64,000 bases of DNA from Firmicutes bacterium UBA6806 (GTDB lineage Bacteria > Bacillota > Clostridia > Peptostreptococcales > Acidaminobacteraceae): NCBI GenBank assembly GCA_002452745.1, contig DKFC01000044.1, forward strand, positions 62,001-126,000. Direction: 5' to 3'. Below are positions 8,730-16,635 of the stretch, piece by piece. Both the position numbers and the translations under genes were made by a program. The notes beneath the pieces were generated by a model. The model was given only the letters and a program-made list of their open reading frames with translations. It did no database searches and was not told the origin of the DNA. Position 1 is the stretch's first letter, and each line of letters starts with the position of its first letter.

Positions 8730-8773
8730 CGTTATACTATAAAAAGTATAACGAATTTTTAAGTATCTGTCAA
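8730..8773 (-). promoter_or_regulatory. Promoter of the ABC operon with an overlapping ModE-box-like operator
   Basis: On the reverse strand a TTGACA (8773-8768) and TATACT (8750-8745) are separated by 17 bases, a near-consensus sigma-A promoter. A perfect inverted repeat, CGTTATACT (8730-8738) and AGTATAACG (8745-8753) with 6 bases between, covers the -10 box. The half-sites resemble the E. coli ModE site (CGTTATA type, from memory). A short ModE-like gene lies directly upstream, so repression of this promoter is likely. Confidence 0.85.
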
Positions 8774-8787
8774 TAAGACGAAATGAA

Positions 8788-8818
8788 GGGCTGCCTTGCT
8801 TTAACAGTAAGGCAGCCC
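8788..8818 (-). terminator. Strong hairpin after the ModE-like gene, possible terminator
   Basis: GGGCTGCCTT (8788-8797) and AAGGCAGCCC (8809-8818) form a perfect 10-base-pair stem with an 11-base loop. It lies between the ModE-like gene and the promoter of the transporter operon. There is no good T-run on either strand, so it is either a weak terminator of the regulator gene or an RNA element. Confidence 0.5.
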
Positions 8819-8847
8819 CCATAATCTCATTATTTGATTCTCTTTAT

Positions 8848-9201
8848 TCAGTCCGTCTTTTGAGCATCTTCTGACGGAAAATGCCGCCTAAAAATCTCTG
8901 TCAAAGCCGTTTCACATTCATCTGCGAAAGCAGTATACGCATCTAGTAACTTTTCGGCTTCCGCCGTAAGTCTTGAACCGCCACCGCCAGCACCGCCAAC
9001 TTTTCCTTCAATTAATTTGTATCCCAGTCTTTTTTCAATGGATTTAATTAGCGTAAATGCCTTGTTATAGGACATATTCAGCTGTTTTGCCGCCTCCATC
9101 AGCGATCCGGTTTTACGAACACCAATCAGCAATGACTGCGGCCCTTTTCCAAAGACCTTTCCGCCGTCTTCAAACCAGATTTTGTACTTGAGTTCCAGCA
9201 C
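8848..9201 (-). CDS. Short ModE-like LysR-type HTH regulator
   Basis: The 117-residue protein is almost only the winged-helix DNA-binding domain of ModE. It has T-G-S-L-M-E-A-A-K-Q-L-N-M-S-Y (recognition helix region, about residue 30) and the Gly-rich wing G-G-A-G-G-G-G-S-R-L-T near 75 that is typical of ModE. The two C-terminal molybdate-binding Mop/TOBE domains of E. coli ModE (262 residues) are absent. A GTG at 9201 is preceded 7 bases away by GGGAGG; a TTG five codons earlier overlaps that site. A ModE-box-like palindrome sits on the downstream operon promoter. How this short form senses oxyanion is open. Confidence 0.85.
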   Translation of the reverse strand: MLELKYKIWFEDGGKVFGKGPQSLLIGVRKTGSLMEAAKQLNMSYNKAFTLIKSIEKRLGYKLIEGKVGGAGGGGSRLTAEAEKLLDAYTAFADECETALTEIFRRHFPSEDAQKTD

Positions 9202-9268
9202 TTGAACACCTCCCAACTATCCTGTCTTGTCTCATAACATCATGATGAAATACGTGTCCTTCAATACT

Positions 9269-10873
9269 TTACCATTCTCTGCCTGGATCGTCTGCCATCA
9301 TATTTACAGTTCCTCTAGGATAGAAAACTGAGTAGTGATCCAATACCCATGCCTCTTTTTCATTCGCTGGCTTTTGGAAGACCAAAAGAAGTTTATAGTC
9401 ATCTGTCATGGTATAGCCAATGATTCTCTGACTATCAAGCATTACGTCATGCTCAGGTGTTTCCCCCAACTTACTGAGGGCCATATCAATTGTGACATCA
9501 TTTAAACCTGTATCGAATGATCTGATTTCAAAGATAGCCCCACCCTTGTTCGATCCAAAGACGATGCCCTTGTCTGGATAAGTGGTGTACTCCCCTTTTG
9601 CTTCTGGAATCCATTCTGAACTTTGTGGCTCACCCCACTGATCTTCAATATCATAAATATTCACAGATCCATCAGCAACATAATCAAAATGAATGATTTT
9701 GCCCTCTTTGGCTAGATTTACGATTTGGTTCAGTAAATCGCTTCCTCTTTTAGCAGATTCCGAATCCACATTTGTCTGAACGCCTTCACCTTCTTCTGCC
9801 TCAGTTGTGCTGCCTTCTATCTTGTCTTCACCTGAATCAGGTTGCTGACTTTCCACTGGCGGCTTTGAATCCTGAGACTTTGAGGTATCGCCTTTATCTG
9901 TTAATCCCGTGCACGCTGTCAAAAAGAGCACAACAATCAAAACTAAAATTGCCAATCCTCTGTGTTTATTTTTATATCTTGTCAACATCGTAATCCTCCT
10001 AAAATATTTTTTGCTTGCAAATCCAACTGTTCCAGGAAGCCAAAATGGCTTTGAAACCAAGCTCATCACAGAGATGAGGGTTTTTCCATAGTCTCTGTCC
10101 TCACCTGATTCAAGTGTGGACAAAACAGTTGCGTCACATGCCATTTCACAATTTCTTCTAACTTGAATCATTGCCAGATGGATGATTGGATTAAACCAAT
10201 GCACCGCTTGAATCATCATAGTGACCAAGTGAACTACTAAATCCTTCCTCTTGTAGTGTGCGAGTTCATGTAAGATCACATATCTAAGTTCCTCTGAGGA
10301 CAGACTCTCTAAAAATGTTCTGCCGAGGATAATTTTCGGATGAAGAATCCCGCACAACATGGCCTGCTTGCCTTCGTAAATGTCTATTTCTTTTGTAATG
10401 CCCAATTGCCTTTTGCTGCTCATTACAAGCTCTGCTACCATTGCATTTTCGTTTCGCGTCAACTTTTTTATCTCAGAAATCGACATGAGATTGACGCTCA
10501 GTATATAGGCGAGAACCAACATGACGCCCCCACCCCAAATAAGCGGAAGTAAATCTTCACTTCGAATCTCAGCTGGAGTCAAATTACTGGCTTGTCCATT
10601 AGTCTCATCCGCTGTCATAGGTTGCATTTCAACGACAGGGTAGTAAAACTGCCCCAATTCCCGATCGACCTCATTGTTGAAGTGAACAGGACTCTGAAAA
10701 GAGAGAGGCAATATCAATCGGATGATTACCAAGATCCAGATACCATATTGAAATCTGGCGCTGAGCTTGTTCCTCAACAGATAACTCAATCCCATTACCG
10801 CCAGTGCCACAACACTTCCCCAAAAAGACATTCTGAGAATTGTTCTAAAAAGTACTTCCATCATAATATGCAC
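9269..10873 (-). CDS. BlaR1/MecR1-like M56 metalloprotease with a C-terminal DUF4309-like domain
   Basis: The 534-residue membrane protein has N-terminal transmembrane helices, an M56 zinc-protease motif H-E-L-A-H near residue 202 in a cytosolic loop, and another membrane helix near 305-325 ending L-F-L-T-A-C. An acidic linker about 330-370 leads to an outer domain. BlaR1 proteins normally carry a penicillin-binding sensor there. Here the last 160 residues instead resemble the DUF4309/YjgB type (D-Q-W-G-E-P-Q near 412), with no S-x-x-K and K-T-G pattern that I can see. The role would be to sense an external signal and cleave the BlaI-like repressor. The start is unclear: a GTG at 10873 is 3 bases after GGAGG, and ATGs lie at 10864 and 10861. 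Confidence 0.85.
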   Translation of the reverse strand: MHIMMEVLFRTILRMSFWGSVVALAVMGLSYLLRNKLSARFQYGIWILVIIRLILPLSFQSPVHFNNEVDRELGQFYYPVVEMQPMTADETNGQASNLTPAEIRSEDLLPLIWGGGVMLVLAYILSVNLMSISEIKKLTRNENAMVAELVMSSKRQLGITKEIDIYEGKQAMLCGILHPKIILGRTFLESLSSEELRYVILHELAHYKRKDLVVHLVTMMIQAVHWFNPIIHLAMIQVRRNCEMACDATVLSTLESGEDRDYGKTLISVMSLVSKPFWLPGTVGFASKKYFRRITMLTRYKNKHRGLAILVLIVVLFLTACTGLTDKGDTSKSQDSKPPVESQQPDSGEDKIEGSTTEAEEGEGVQTNVDSESAKRGSDLLNQIVNLAKEGKIIHFDYVADGSVNIYDIEDQWGEPQSSEWIPEAKGEYTTYPDKGIVFGSNKGGAIFEIRSFDTGLNDVTIDMALSKLGETPEHDVMLDSQRIIGYTMTDDYKLLLVFQKPANEKEAWVLDHYSVFYPRGTVNMMADDPGREW

Positions 10874-10882
10874 TATCCTCCA

Positions 10883-11257
10883 TCACTTGAGTTTATCATC
10901 CAATATCTTTTTCAGTGCTTCAATTTCATTTTTTGACATTTTGTCATCATCTATGAAATTGGACACCATCTTGAAGAATGACCCGCCATAGAGTTTTTTT
11001 GCCATTGACTCCGCTTCATCTTTGATGCAATCATCTCTTGAAACCAGCGGTGCGTATTCATATTGCGCCGCACTCTTTTTTTTACTAATCGCGCCTTTTG
11101 AAACCAACCTACTGATAAGCGAGTGAATGGTCTTTGGACTCCAATCCGTTGACGTCTTCAAAGTTTCTATGATTTCAGCGGCAGTAATTCGCCTTTGTTC
11201 CCAAATAACTTTCATAATTTGCCATTCCGCTTCTGTTATTTTGCAGCTCTTTTCCAT
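10883..11257 (-). CDS. BlaI/MecI/CopY family repressor
   Basis: The 124-residue protein has the BlaI winged helix: I-T-E-A-E-W-Q-I-M-K-V-I-W-E near residue 7, then T-V-H-like T-I-H-S-L-I-S-R-L near 42 and the wing K-G-A-I-S-K-K-K. The C-terminal half would dimerise and holds the site cut by the partner protease in this family. GGAGGGG precedes the ATG at 11257. The protease gene follows 9 bases after the stop. Two TACA-N2-TGTA operators lie on its promoter, so it should repress itself and its partner. No beta-lactamase gene is nearby. Confidence 0.92.
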   Translation of the reverse strand: MEKSCKITEAEWQIMKVIWEQRRITAAEIIETLKTSTDWSPKTIHSLISRLVSKGAISKKKSAAQYEYAPLVSRDDCIKDEAESMAKKLYGGSFFKMVSNFIDDDKMSKNEIEALKKILDDKLK

Positions 11258-11270
11258 AACCCCTCCATCC

Positions 11271-11319
11271 TACAACTGTAGTACATCATCATACTACAAC
11301 TGTAGGATATAAATGTCAA
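11271..11319 (-). promoter_or_regulatory. blaI-blaR promoter with two BlaI operators
   Basis: On the reverse strand TTGACA (11319-11314) and TAGTAT (11296-11291) are 17 bases apart. The palindrome TACAACTGTA occurs twice, at 11271-11280 and 11295-11304, exactly 24 bases apart. Both match the BlaI/MecI half-site pattern TACA-N2-TGTA. One covers the -10/spacer and the other the start region. Confidence 0.92.
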
Positions 11320-11458
11320 GTTAATTTTCTATGTCCTAATTGTGACCTGTTATTTATTGATAAAACTTAACAGATACGATATAATTTGAAATTATCTGTT
11401 TCATGTCCATCATGTGCCGTGAGAACTAATGCCGTATTTTGCCAAGGGGGAATTTTAC

Positions 11459-12793
11459 ATGTCTACACGTATTGGATTTTTGGGTTCTGCCATTCGAATC
11501 AAGAACATTGAGTCAATTATTGAAACACTGTTCCCTGATATTGATCCCATTTTCATTCGAGAAGATCTAGCCATTTATCAAGAATCAGTAGCCCTTCATC
11601 TAAAAGAACTCAAGCCAAAATTAGATGCATTTGTCTTCTCTGGCGAACTTCAACATGAGTTTTACAGCTATATTTTTTCACCAGATATTCCCTGCGAATA
11701 TCTCCGTAAGGATTGGTCTTCACTTCAAAATGCCTTCCTCAAAATCTCTCTTTTGGGAATTGATTTTCGTTCAGTCAGCATTGACAGCTACACGCAGACA
11801 TCACTTCAAAATGTGCTGAAAGACCTCTCCATTCCCGAAAGTGAAAACCATATTCACTTTATAAAGCGCAGGAGTTTCCACGGTGATTATTTAGATCAAG
11901 TTGGCCTTGAGCACCTCCTCCTATATAAAAATAAAGTCGTAACAGGTTGCGTAACCGCTCTTTATCCAGTTTACAATCGACTTCTCTCAGAGGGGATTCC
12001 CTGTGCCTATGTGACTCCAACAACGGAAACCATCATAAAATCCGTACAGCGTGTCATCGGTCAGCTCGACTTAAAAAAAGCCCAGACAGGCCATACTGCT
12101 TTCCTTATTGTAAGGATTATTCCCAAAAAAGAGTATTCCTATATTCGAAAAGATGAATATCTGTACATGCATGAGAAAATTAAAGTTGCCGAAGAAGTCT
12201 ACTACTTCGCACGCAATACAAAAGCTGCCGTGGTCAGCGAATCCAGCGATCAGTTCACGATTTTGATGTCCAAAACGGACTTACTCGAATACACCCAAGG
12301 TTACCAGTGTTTTTATTTAATTCATTCCATACATGTGAACACCAATTGTGATGTCAACATCGGCATCGGATATGGATTCGACCCCAGTGAAGCCAAGCAC
12401 AACGCCTCAACTGCTATTGAGCGGCTAGATGTCTCACAAAAGAACATGACCTATGTTGTTCCAAAGGAAGGTTCTGTCATCGGTCCACTGAGCTTTTTGC
12501 AAGAGGAGAACACCCCAAATCCCAGATATGAAGAAAGCCACTTCGTCTTTCTATCAAAGGAAACTGGCATCTCTCAAACTCAGTTATACGAACTTTATGT
12601 GCTCATGGAAAAACAAAAAAAAACAAGCTACACTGCCAACGACCTAAGTAAAAATCTGTCATTGACACAGCGAACCACCAATCGACTGCTCCTCAAACTC
12701 CAAGAATTCGGCTACGCCGTTCATGTGGGAAAACTACTGACGGGCAAGTCTGGACGACCAAGTGACGTATACGAAATCTCGCTCATCAAATAG
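11459..12793 (+). CDS. Transcriptional regulator with a degenerate nucleotide-cyclase/GGDEF-like domain and a C-terminal winged helix
   Basis: I do not recognise a named family. The 444-residue protein seems to have three parts. An N-terminal Rossmann-like region (I-G-F-L-G-S) may be a sensor. A middle part (about 215-340) includes I-G-I-G-Y-G-F and A-K-H-N-A-S-T-A-I, like degenerate GGDEF or GTP cyclohydrolase III-type folds. The C-terminal winged helix (about 380-444) has S-L-T-Q-R-T-T-N-R-L-L-L-K-L and ends in S-G-R-P-S-D-V-Y. The ATG at 11459 follows GGGGG by 8 bases; an ATG ten codons upstream lacks a site. The AEC carrier gene follows 15 bases later, so the protein probably controls that transport. 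Confidence 0.7.
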   Translation: MSTRIGFLGSAIRIKNIESIIETLFPDIDPIFIREDLAIYQESVALHLKELKPKLDAFVFSGELQHEFYSYIFSPDIPCEYLRKDWSSLQNAFLKISLLGIDFRSVSIDSYTQTSLQNVLKDLSIPESENHIHFIKRRSFHGDYLDQVGLEHLLLYKNKVVTGCVTALYPVYNRLLSEGIPCAYVTPTTETIIKSVQRVIGQLDLKKAQTGHTAFLIVRIIPKKEYSYIRKDEYLYMHEKIKVAEEVYYFARNTKAAVVSESSDQFTILMSKTDLLEYTQGYQCFYLIHSIHVNTNCDVNIGIGYGFDPSEAKHNASTAIERLDVSQKNMTYVVPKEGSVIGPLSFLQEENTPNPRYEESHFVFLSKETGISQTQLYELYVLMEKQKKTSYTANDLSKNLSLTQRTTNRLLLKLQEFGYAVHVGKLLTGKSGRPSDVYEISLIK

Positions 12794-12808
12794 GAGGTCT
12801 TTAACACG

Positions 12809-13723
12809 ATGAACATCATCAGTATCTTATCAGAAATTTTGCTTTTATTTATCTATGTTATTTTAGGGCTCTATATAAAAAAAAGACAGTTCGTCACAGA
12901 AACTGGCATACAGGAAATCAGTAAAATTGTGGTCAATGTGGCCATGCCCCTCCTCGTCATTTCCTCTGTGAATATCGAATACAAACCAGAGTATGCAAAC
13001 AACATGCTGCTTATTGCCGTGCTCTCCTTTCTATATCTCGCCACCGTGACGATAACCAGTAAGAAACTAGCCAGTCTTGTTACTGATGACAAAGTCGATC
13101 GAAGTTCCATGCGCTATGCACTTGTCTTTGGCAATATCGTCTTTTTAGGGTATCCTCTGAGTTATGCTCTCTTTGGCGATGTAGGTGTTTTATACGCCTC
13201 AGTCTATGTTGCTATGCAAAATATCTTTCAGTGGACCTTAGGCGTCCACTTCTTTAGTACCGATAAATTTAAAATGAGCAATTTAAAAAAATTGCTCAAT
13301 CCAGGTTTAATCGCCATATGTATTGGTTTAACACTTTTATTCTTGGGCATTCAGACACCGCCATATATCCTTCGCATTATAAAAGGGGTGGGGGCAATCT
13401 CCGTGCCACTTGCTCTGATGATGATTGGTGCAACCCTTGCAGACTTTAGGATCAAGGAGATCTTCACAGATAAGAGAGCTCAATTTGTGGCATTTTTTAA
13501 GTCAATTGTCTTTCCAGCACTCTTCTTGTTTTTGCTAATGGCTCTGCCAATTGACAAAACCCTGAAATCTGTCTTGGTCATTATGGCTGCCGCACCCGTT
13601 CAGGCCTCTGCAACTGTTATTGCACATAATTTTGGCGGGGATTCCATCGTCGTTGCAAAATGTGTTGCTTTGACCACCACATTGTGTGCATTGACGCTCC
13701 CCGCCTTCTTATTGCTCATATAG
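12809..13723 (+). CDS. AEC (auxin efflux carrier) family transporter
   Basis: The 304-residue protein has about ten hydrophobic helices in two five-helix halves. The AEC pattern is visible in V-V-N-V-A-M-P-L-L-V-I-S near residue 45 and V-P-L-A-L-M-M-I-G-A near 198. Bacterial members carry organic acids such as malate or malonate, or export amino acids and auxin-like compounds; the substrate cannot be told here. AGGAGG precedes the ATG. It forms a two-gene operon with the upstream regulator and ends at a hairpin shared with the convergent M20 peptidase gene. Confidence 0.88.
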   Translation: MNIISILSEILLLFIYVILGLYIKKRQFVTETGIQEISKIVVNVAMPLLVISSVNIEYKPEYANNMLLIAVLSFLYLATVTITSKKLASLVTDDKVDRSSMRYALVFGNIVFLGYPLSYALFGDVGVLYASVYVAMQNIFQWTLGVHFFSTDKFKMSNLKKLLNPGLIAICIGLTLLFLGIQTPPYILRIIKGVGAISVPLALMMIGATLADFRIKEIFTDKRAQFVAFFKSIVFPALFLFLLMALPIDKTLKSVLVIMAAAPVQASATVIAHNFGGDSIVVAKCVALTTTLCALTLPAFLLLI

Positions 13724-13726
13724 TCT

Positions 13727-13761
13727 CATTTTTATAAGTGAAATGGGCACTTATAAAAATG
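13727..13761. terminator. Bidirectional AT-rich hairpin between convergent genes
   Basis: CATTTTTATAAGTG (13727-13740) and CACTTATAAAAATG (13748-13761) are perfect inverted repeats with a 7-base loop. The element overlaps the 3' end of the M20 peptidase gene and follows the AEC gene. Confidence 0.65.
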
Positions 13762-14926
13762 ATTTTATGTCCTCAGCTTTTAAAATCGCATCTGTAATGA
13801 GAAGAATTCTCTCAGTGGTTGAACTCACCAGCGCGTATTCGCGATTGGTGTGATTCCACTCACCTCTGACGCCCATACTGCAAAGGCAAGGAACTCCTGC
13901 CATCGAAATAAATGAAGCGTCTGATGATCCACCAATACTAGCTGATTGAAGTGTTCCTAGTCCATTTTCTTCTGAGATCGAGTTTACAAAATCAAATGCT
14001 TTGAGATTTAGTTTACTTGAAAATGGCGGGAATGATGGATTGAATATTGTCTCTCCAGTTGCCCCTTCAACCACACAGTTTTCAGCAATTGCTTTCATAT
14101 CTGCTTCGATTAAATCCTTGAGCTCCACATCCAAATATCTGATATCCACTTCAATTTCGGCATGATCTGGAACTGTATTTGGATAAGTCCCACCTTTGAT
14201 CGTCCCAACAGAGAAAGTTGCTCTTTCATATTTCTTATTGAGTTCAGTAATTTTGATAATTTTATGTGCCATTTCTTGAATTGCGTTGATACCATCATTT
14301 AAATTGGCGCCTGCATGGGCATTTTTACCGTGGGTAATCACTTCACAGGCAATCCTACCTTTGCGTTCCACTGTAATTGAGCCATCTATCAAACCCGTCT
14401 CCATATTAAATGCCAATTTGTAGCCACGGCTCTCTTCAAGGATTCGCTTTCCTTGATCGCTGTTTGGATGACCGTGTTCTTCATCTCCTGCAATAATGAT
14501 TTTAATTGGTTTTTGATAATCCAAGGCAATCAGCAATTCTAATATATAGAAAACTAGATTTATGCCGCCTTTCATGTCCAAAACACCAGGTCCATAGACT
14601 TTTCCATCAGTAACTCTGAACGGATAATCCTTTATAAAGCCAAGGTTGAATACCGTATCCATATGACCTGCAATTATAATACCATCTTCTGCTTTTCCCT
14701 TTCCATATTCGGCAATTAACATAGGGCCCGCTTGTTCATACTTGTGGACACGCGTTTTGAGGCCCATCTTCTTGAATCTATTTTCTATATAGTTACAGAC
14801 TCTTTGAACACTTTCTCTGTCATGCGTATAGCTTTCAATTTCAATTAATTCTTTCCAACTGTTCACAATTCTTTCATAAGAGATATCAAGTTCTTTCATC
14901 TTTTCGACGACTTTTGAGTTCATCAT
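13751..14926 (-). CDS. M20 family metallopeptidase / amidohydrolase
   Basis: The 391-residue protein is a dinuclear-metal M20 enzyme (carboxypeptidase G2, ArgE and DapE relatives). Motifs are A-G-H-M-D-T-V-F near residue 81 (first metal His and catalytic Asp), G-P-G-V-L-D-M-K-G-G near 112, and A-G-D-E-E-H-G-H near 146 (general base Glu and a metal ligand). The central lid domain includes N-A-H-A-G near 211. It should cleave a peptide or N-acyl amino acid in the cytosol. GGGGG precedes ATG-ATG at 14926. It is divergent from the YfcC-type carrier, which may import its substrate. Confidence 0.88.
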   Translation of the reverse strand: MMNSKVVEKMKELDISYERIVNSWKELIEIESYTHDRESVQRVCNYIENRFKKMGLKTRVHKYEQAGPMLIAEYGKGKAEDGIIIAGHMDTVFNLGFIKDYPFRVTDGKVYGPGVLDMKGGINLVFYILELLIALDYQKPIKIIIAGDEEHGHPNSDQGKRILEESRGYKLAFNMETGLIDGSITVERKGRIACEVITHGKNAHAGANLNDGINAIQEMAHKIIKITELNKKYERATFSVGTIKGGTYPNTVPDHAEIEVDIRYLDVELKDLIEADMKAIAENCVVEGATGETIFNPSFPPFSSKLNLKAFDFVNSISEENGLGTLQSASIGGSSDASFISMAGVPCLCSMGVRGEWNHTNREYALVSSTTERILLITDAILKAEDIKSFL

Positions 14927-15140
14927 GTGTTCCCCCTTGTTATGTTATATCCCATTATAGTCATATGGAATTTGTCATTAACATGGCTAAAATGTGTCTA
15001 AAACCATTTTTGTTGATATTCCCTTTCGGACACTTTGAAATCACAATATTTATAATTTGAGTCAAGAATTGTCCATAATTTAAGACATATTATAGCACCT
15101 TTTAAGACTTCACATATCTGTTACAATTTTGTTAACTTAT

Positions 15141-15154
15141 TAAACCCGGGTTTA
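15141..15154. promoter_or_regulatory. 14-base palindrome upstream of the YfcC-type carrier gene
   Basis: TAAACCCGGGTTTA is perfectly palindromic and stands out from the AT-rich 14927-15195 intergenic region. It is followed by a run of seven T but has no loop, so an operator is more likely than a terminator. Nothing else distinct was seen in this 269-base gap. Confidence 0.5.
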
Positions 15155-15195
15155 GTTTTTTTAAGTATCCATCACTTTGTTTGGAGGGGAAATTT

Positions 15196-16581
15196 ATGAG
15201 TACTACTACTATTAACAAGAAGAAAAAGAAATTCAAAATGCCGGACACATATGTCCTGCTCGTGTTTTTTATCTTATGTGCTGCACTTTTAACTTACATT
15301 TTACCAGCAGGCACATATGAAATGATCCCGGATACGAAGACCATTGACCCAAATTCTTTTCACTTCATTGACCAAACGCCTGTCAATCCATTTCAAGCGA
15401 TTATGTCCATTTCATTGGGACTTACAAAAGGCGCTGGCATCATCTTTACTGTATTCTTAGTTTCAGGAGCATTTAAAATCATCAATGACACTGGTTCAAT
15501 TGACTCAGCAATTGATGCACTCTCAGTTAAGCTACAAGATAAAGTCATCGTCCTTATACCAATTATCATGATTGCCATGTCAGTTCTCGGTTATCTGGGA
15601 ATCATCGTCAATCAGACGATTGTCTTTATACCAATTGGACTCTTAATCGCACGTAAATTGAAAATGGACCCATTGGTAGGGCTGTCCATGATGTATCTGG
15701 CTACTTACGCTGGATTTATCGGATCAGGTATGGATCCTTTTACAGTTGTCGTCGCTCAAAAGATTTCAGGACTTCCTATCTTATCAGGTATCGGGTTCAG
15801 AACGGCAGTCTTTGCGATTATGCTCGGGGTTGCTATTATTTTCCTTATGCGATATGCAAAAAAGGTCATGGAAGATCCATCTGCTTCAATTTTAGGAACA
15901 GACTATGAATGGGCCGTTGAAGAACACCATTCAGCTGACTTTACAGCAAAGCATAAAATTGTACTCGTTGCACTTTTCTTGACATTCGGCTTCTATATTT
16001 ATGGTGCGCAAAACATGGACTGGGGAATGAACGAGCTCAACTCAGTTACAATTATTCTCGCAATTTTTAGCGGCCTTATCAGCAAAATGTCATTTGACCA
16101 AATGAGCAAATCATTTGTGGATGGTTGTAAAATGGCTGTTTTCTCAGCTCTCCTAATTGGATTTGCAACTGCCATCTCAGTGGTACTTTCACAGGGTAAC
16201 ATCATCCATACAATTATCTACTATTGCTCTATGCCGCTAAAAGGCATGTCAACTTATTTCTCAGCTGTATTTATTTTTATCTTTAACTGGTTCTTCAACT
16301 TCTTTGTACCATCAGGTAGCGGACAGGCAGCTGTTGTTATGCCGATTCTCGCACCATTAAGTGATGTTATCGGACTTTCAAAACAAGTTACAGTTTCTGC
16401 ATATAAATATGGTGATGGTATTACAAACTTGATTATTCCAACATCGGGAACACTCATGGGCTTTATTGGACTTGCAAAAGTTCCATATGACAAATGGCTC
16501 AAATTCATCTTACCGCTTATCGGTATATGGACAGCAATTGCGGTTGCCGCTTGTCTAATCGGTGTTGCCATCGGATTTTAA
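15196..16581 (+). CDS. YfcC/DcuC-type carboxylate or amino-acid carrier
   Basis: The 461-residue protein has a basic N-terminus and about twelve hydrophobic helices. M-P-D-T-Y-V-L-L near residue 16, Y-I-L-P-A-G-T-Y-E near 35, and F-V-P-S-G-S-G-Q-A-A near 375 are hallmarks of the YfcC family in the Ion Transporter superfamily. Members are linked to C4-dicarboxylate or arginine/peptide uptake. The ATG at 15196 follows GGAGGGG. It lies between the divergent M20 peptidase and the CoA-transferase gene 54 bases downstream, so the three may form one catabolic unit. Confidence 0.85.
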   Translation: MSTTTINKKKKKFKMPDTYVLLVFFILCAALLTYILPAGTYEMIPDTKTIDPNSFHFIDQTPVNPFQAIMSISLGLTKGAGIIFTVFLVSGAFKIINDTGSIDSAIDALSVKLQDKVIVLIPIIMIAMSVLGYLGIIVNQTIVFIPIGLLIARKLKMDPLVGLSMMYLATYAGFIGSGMDPFTVVVAQKISGLPILSGIGFRTAVFAIMLGVAIIFLMRYAKKVMEDPSASILGTDYEWAVEEHHSADFTAKHKIVLVALFLTFGFYIYGAQNMDWGMNELNSVTIILAIFSGLISKMSFDQMSKSFVDGCKMAVFSALLIGFATAISVVLSQGNIIHTIIYYCSMPLKGMSTYFSAVFIFIFNWFFNFFVPSGSGQAAVVMPILAPLSDVIGLSKQVTVSAYKYGDGITNLIIPTSGTLMGFIGLAKVPYDKWLKFILPLIGIWTAIAVAACLIGVAIGF

Positions 16582-16635
16582 TGAGACAAACGCTTACTTC
16601 TATTTATCAATATGACTAACAAAAGGAGCATCAAC

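Noticed and set aside
9269..11257. Beta-lactam resistance locus
   Set aside because: No beta-lactamase or penicillin-binding sensor domain is visible.
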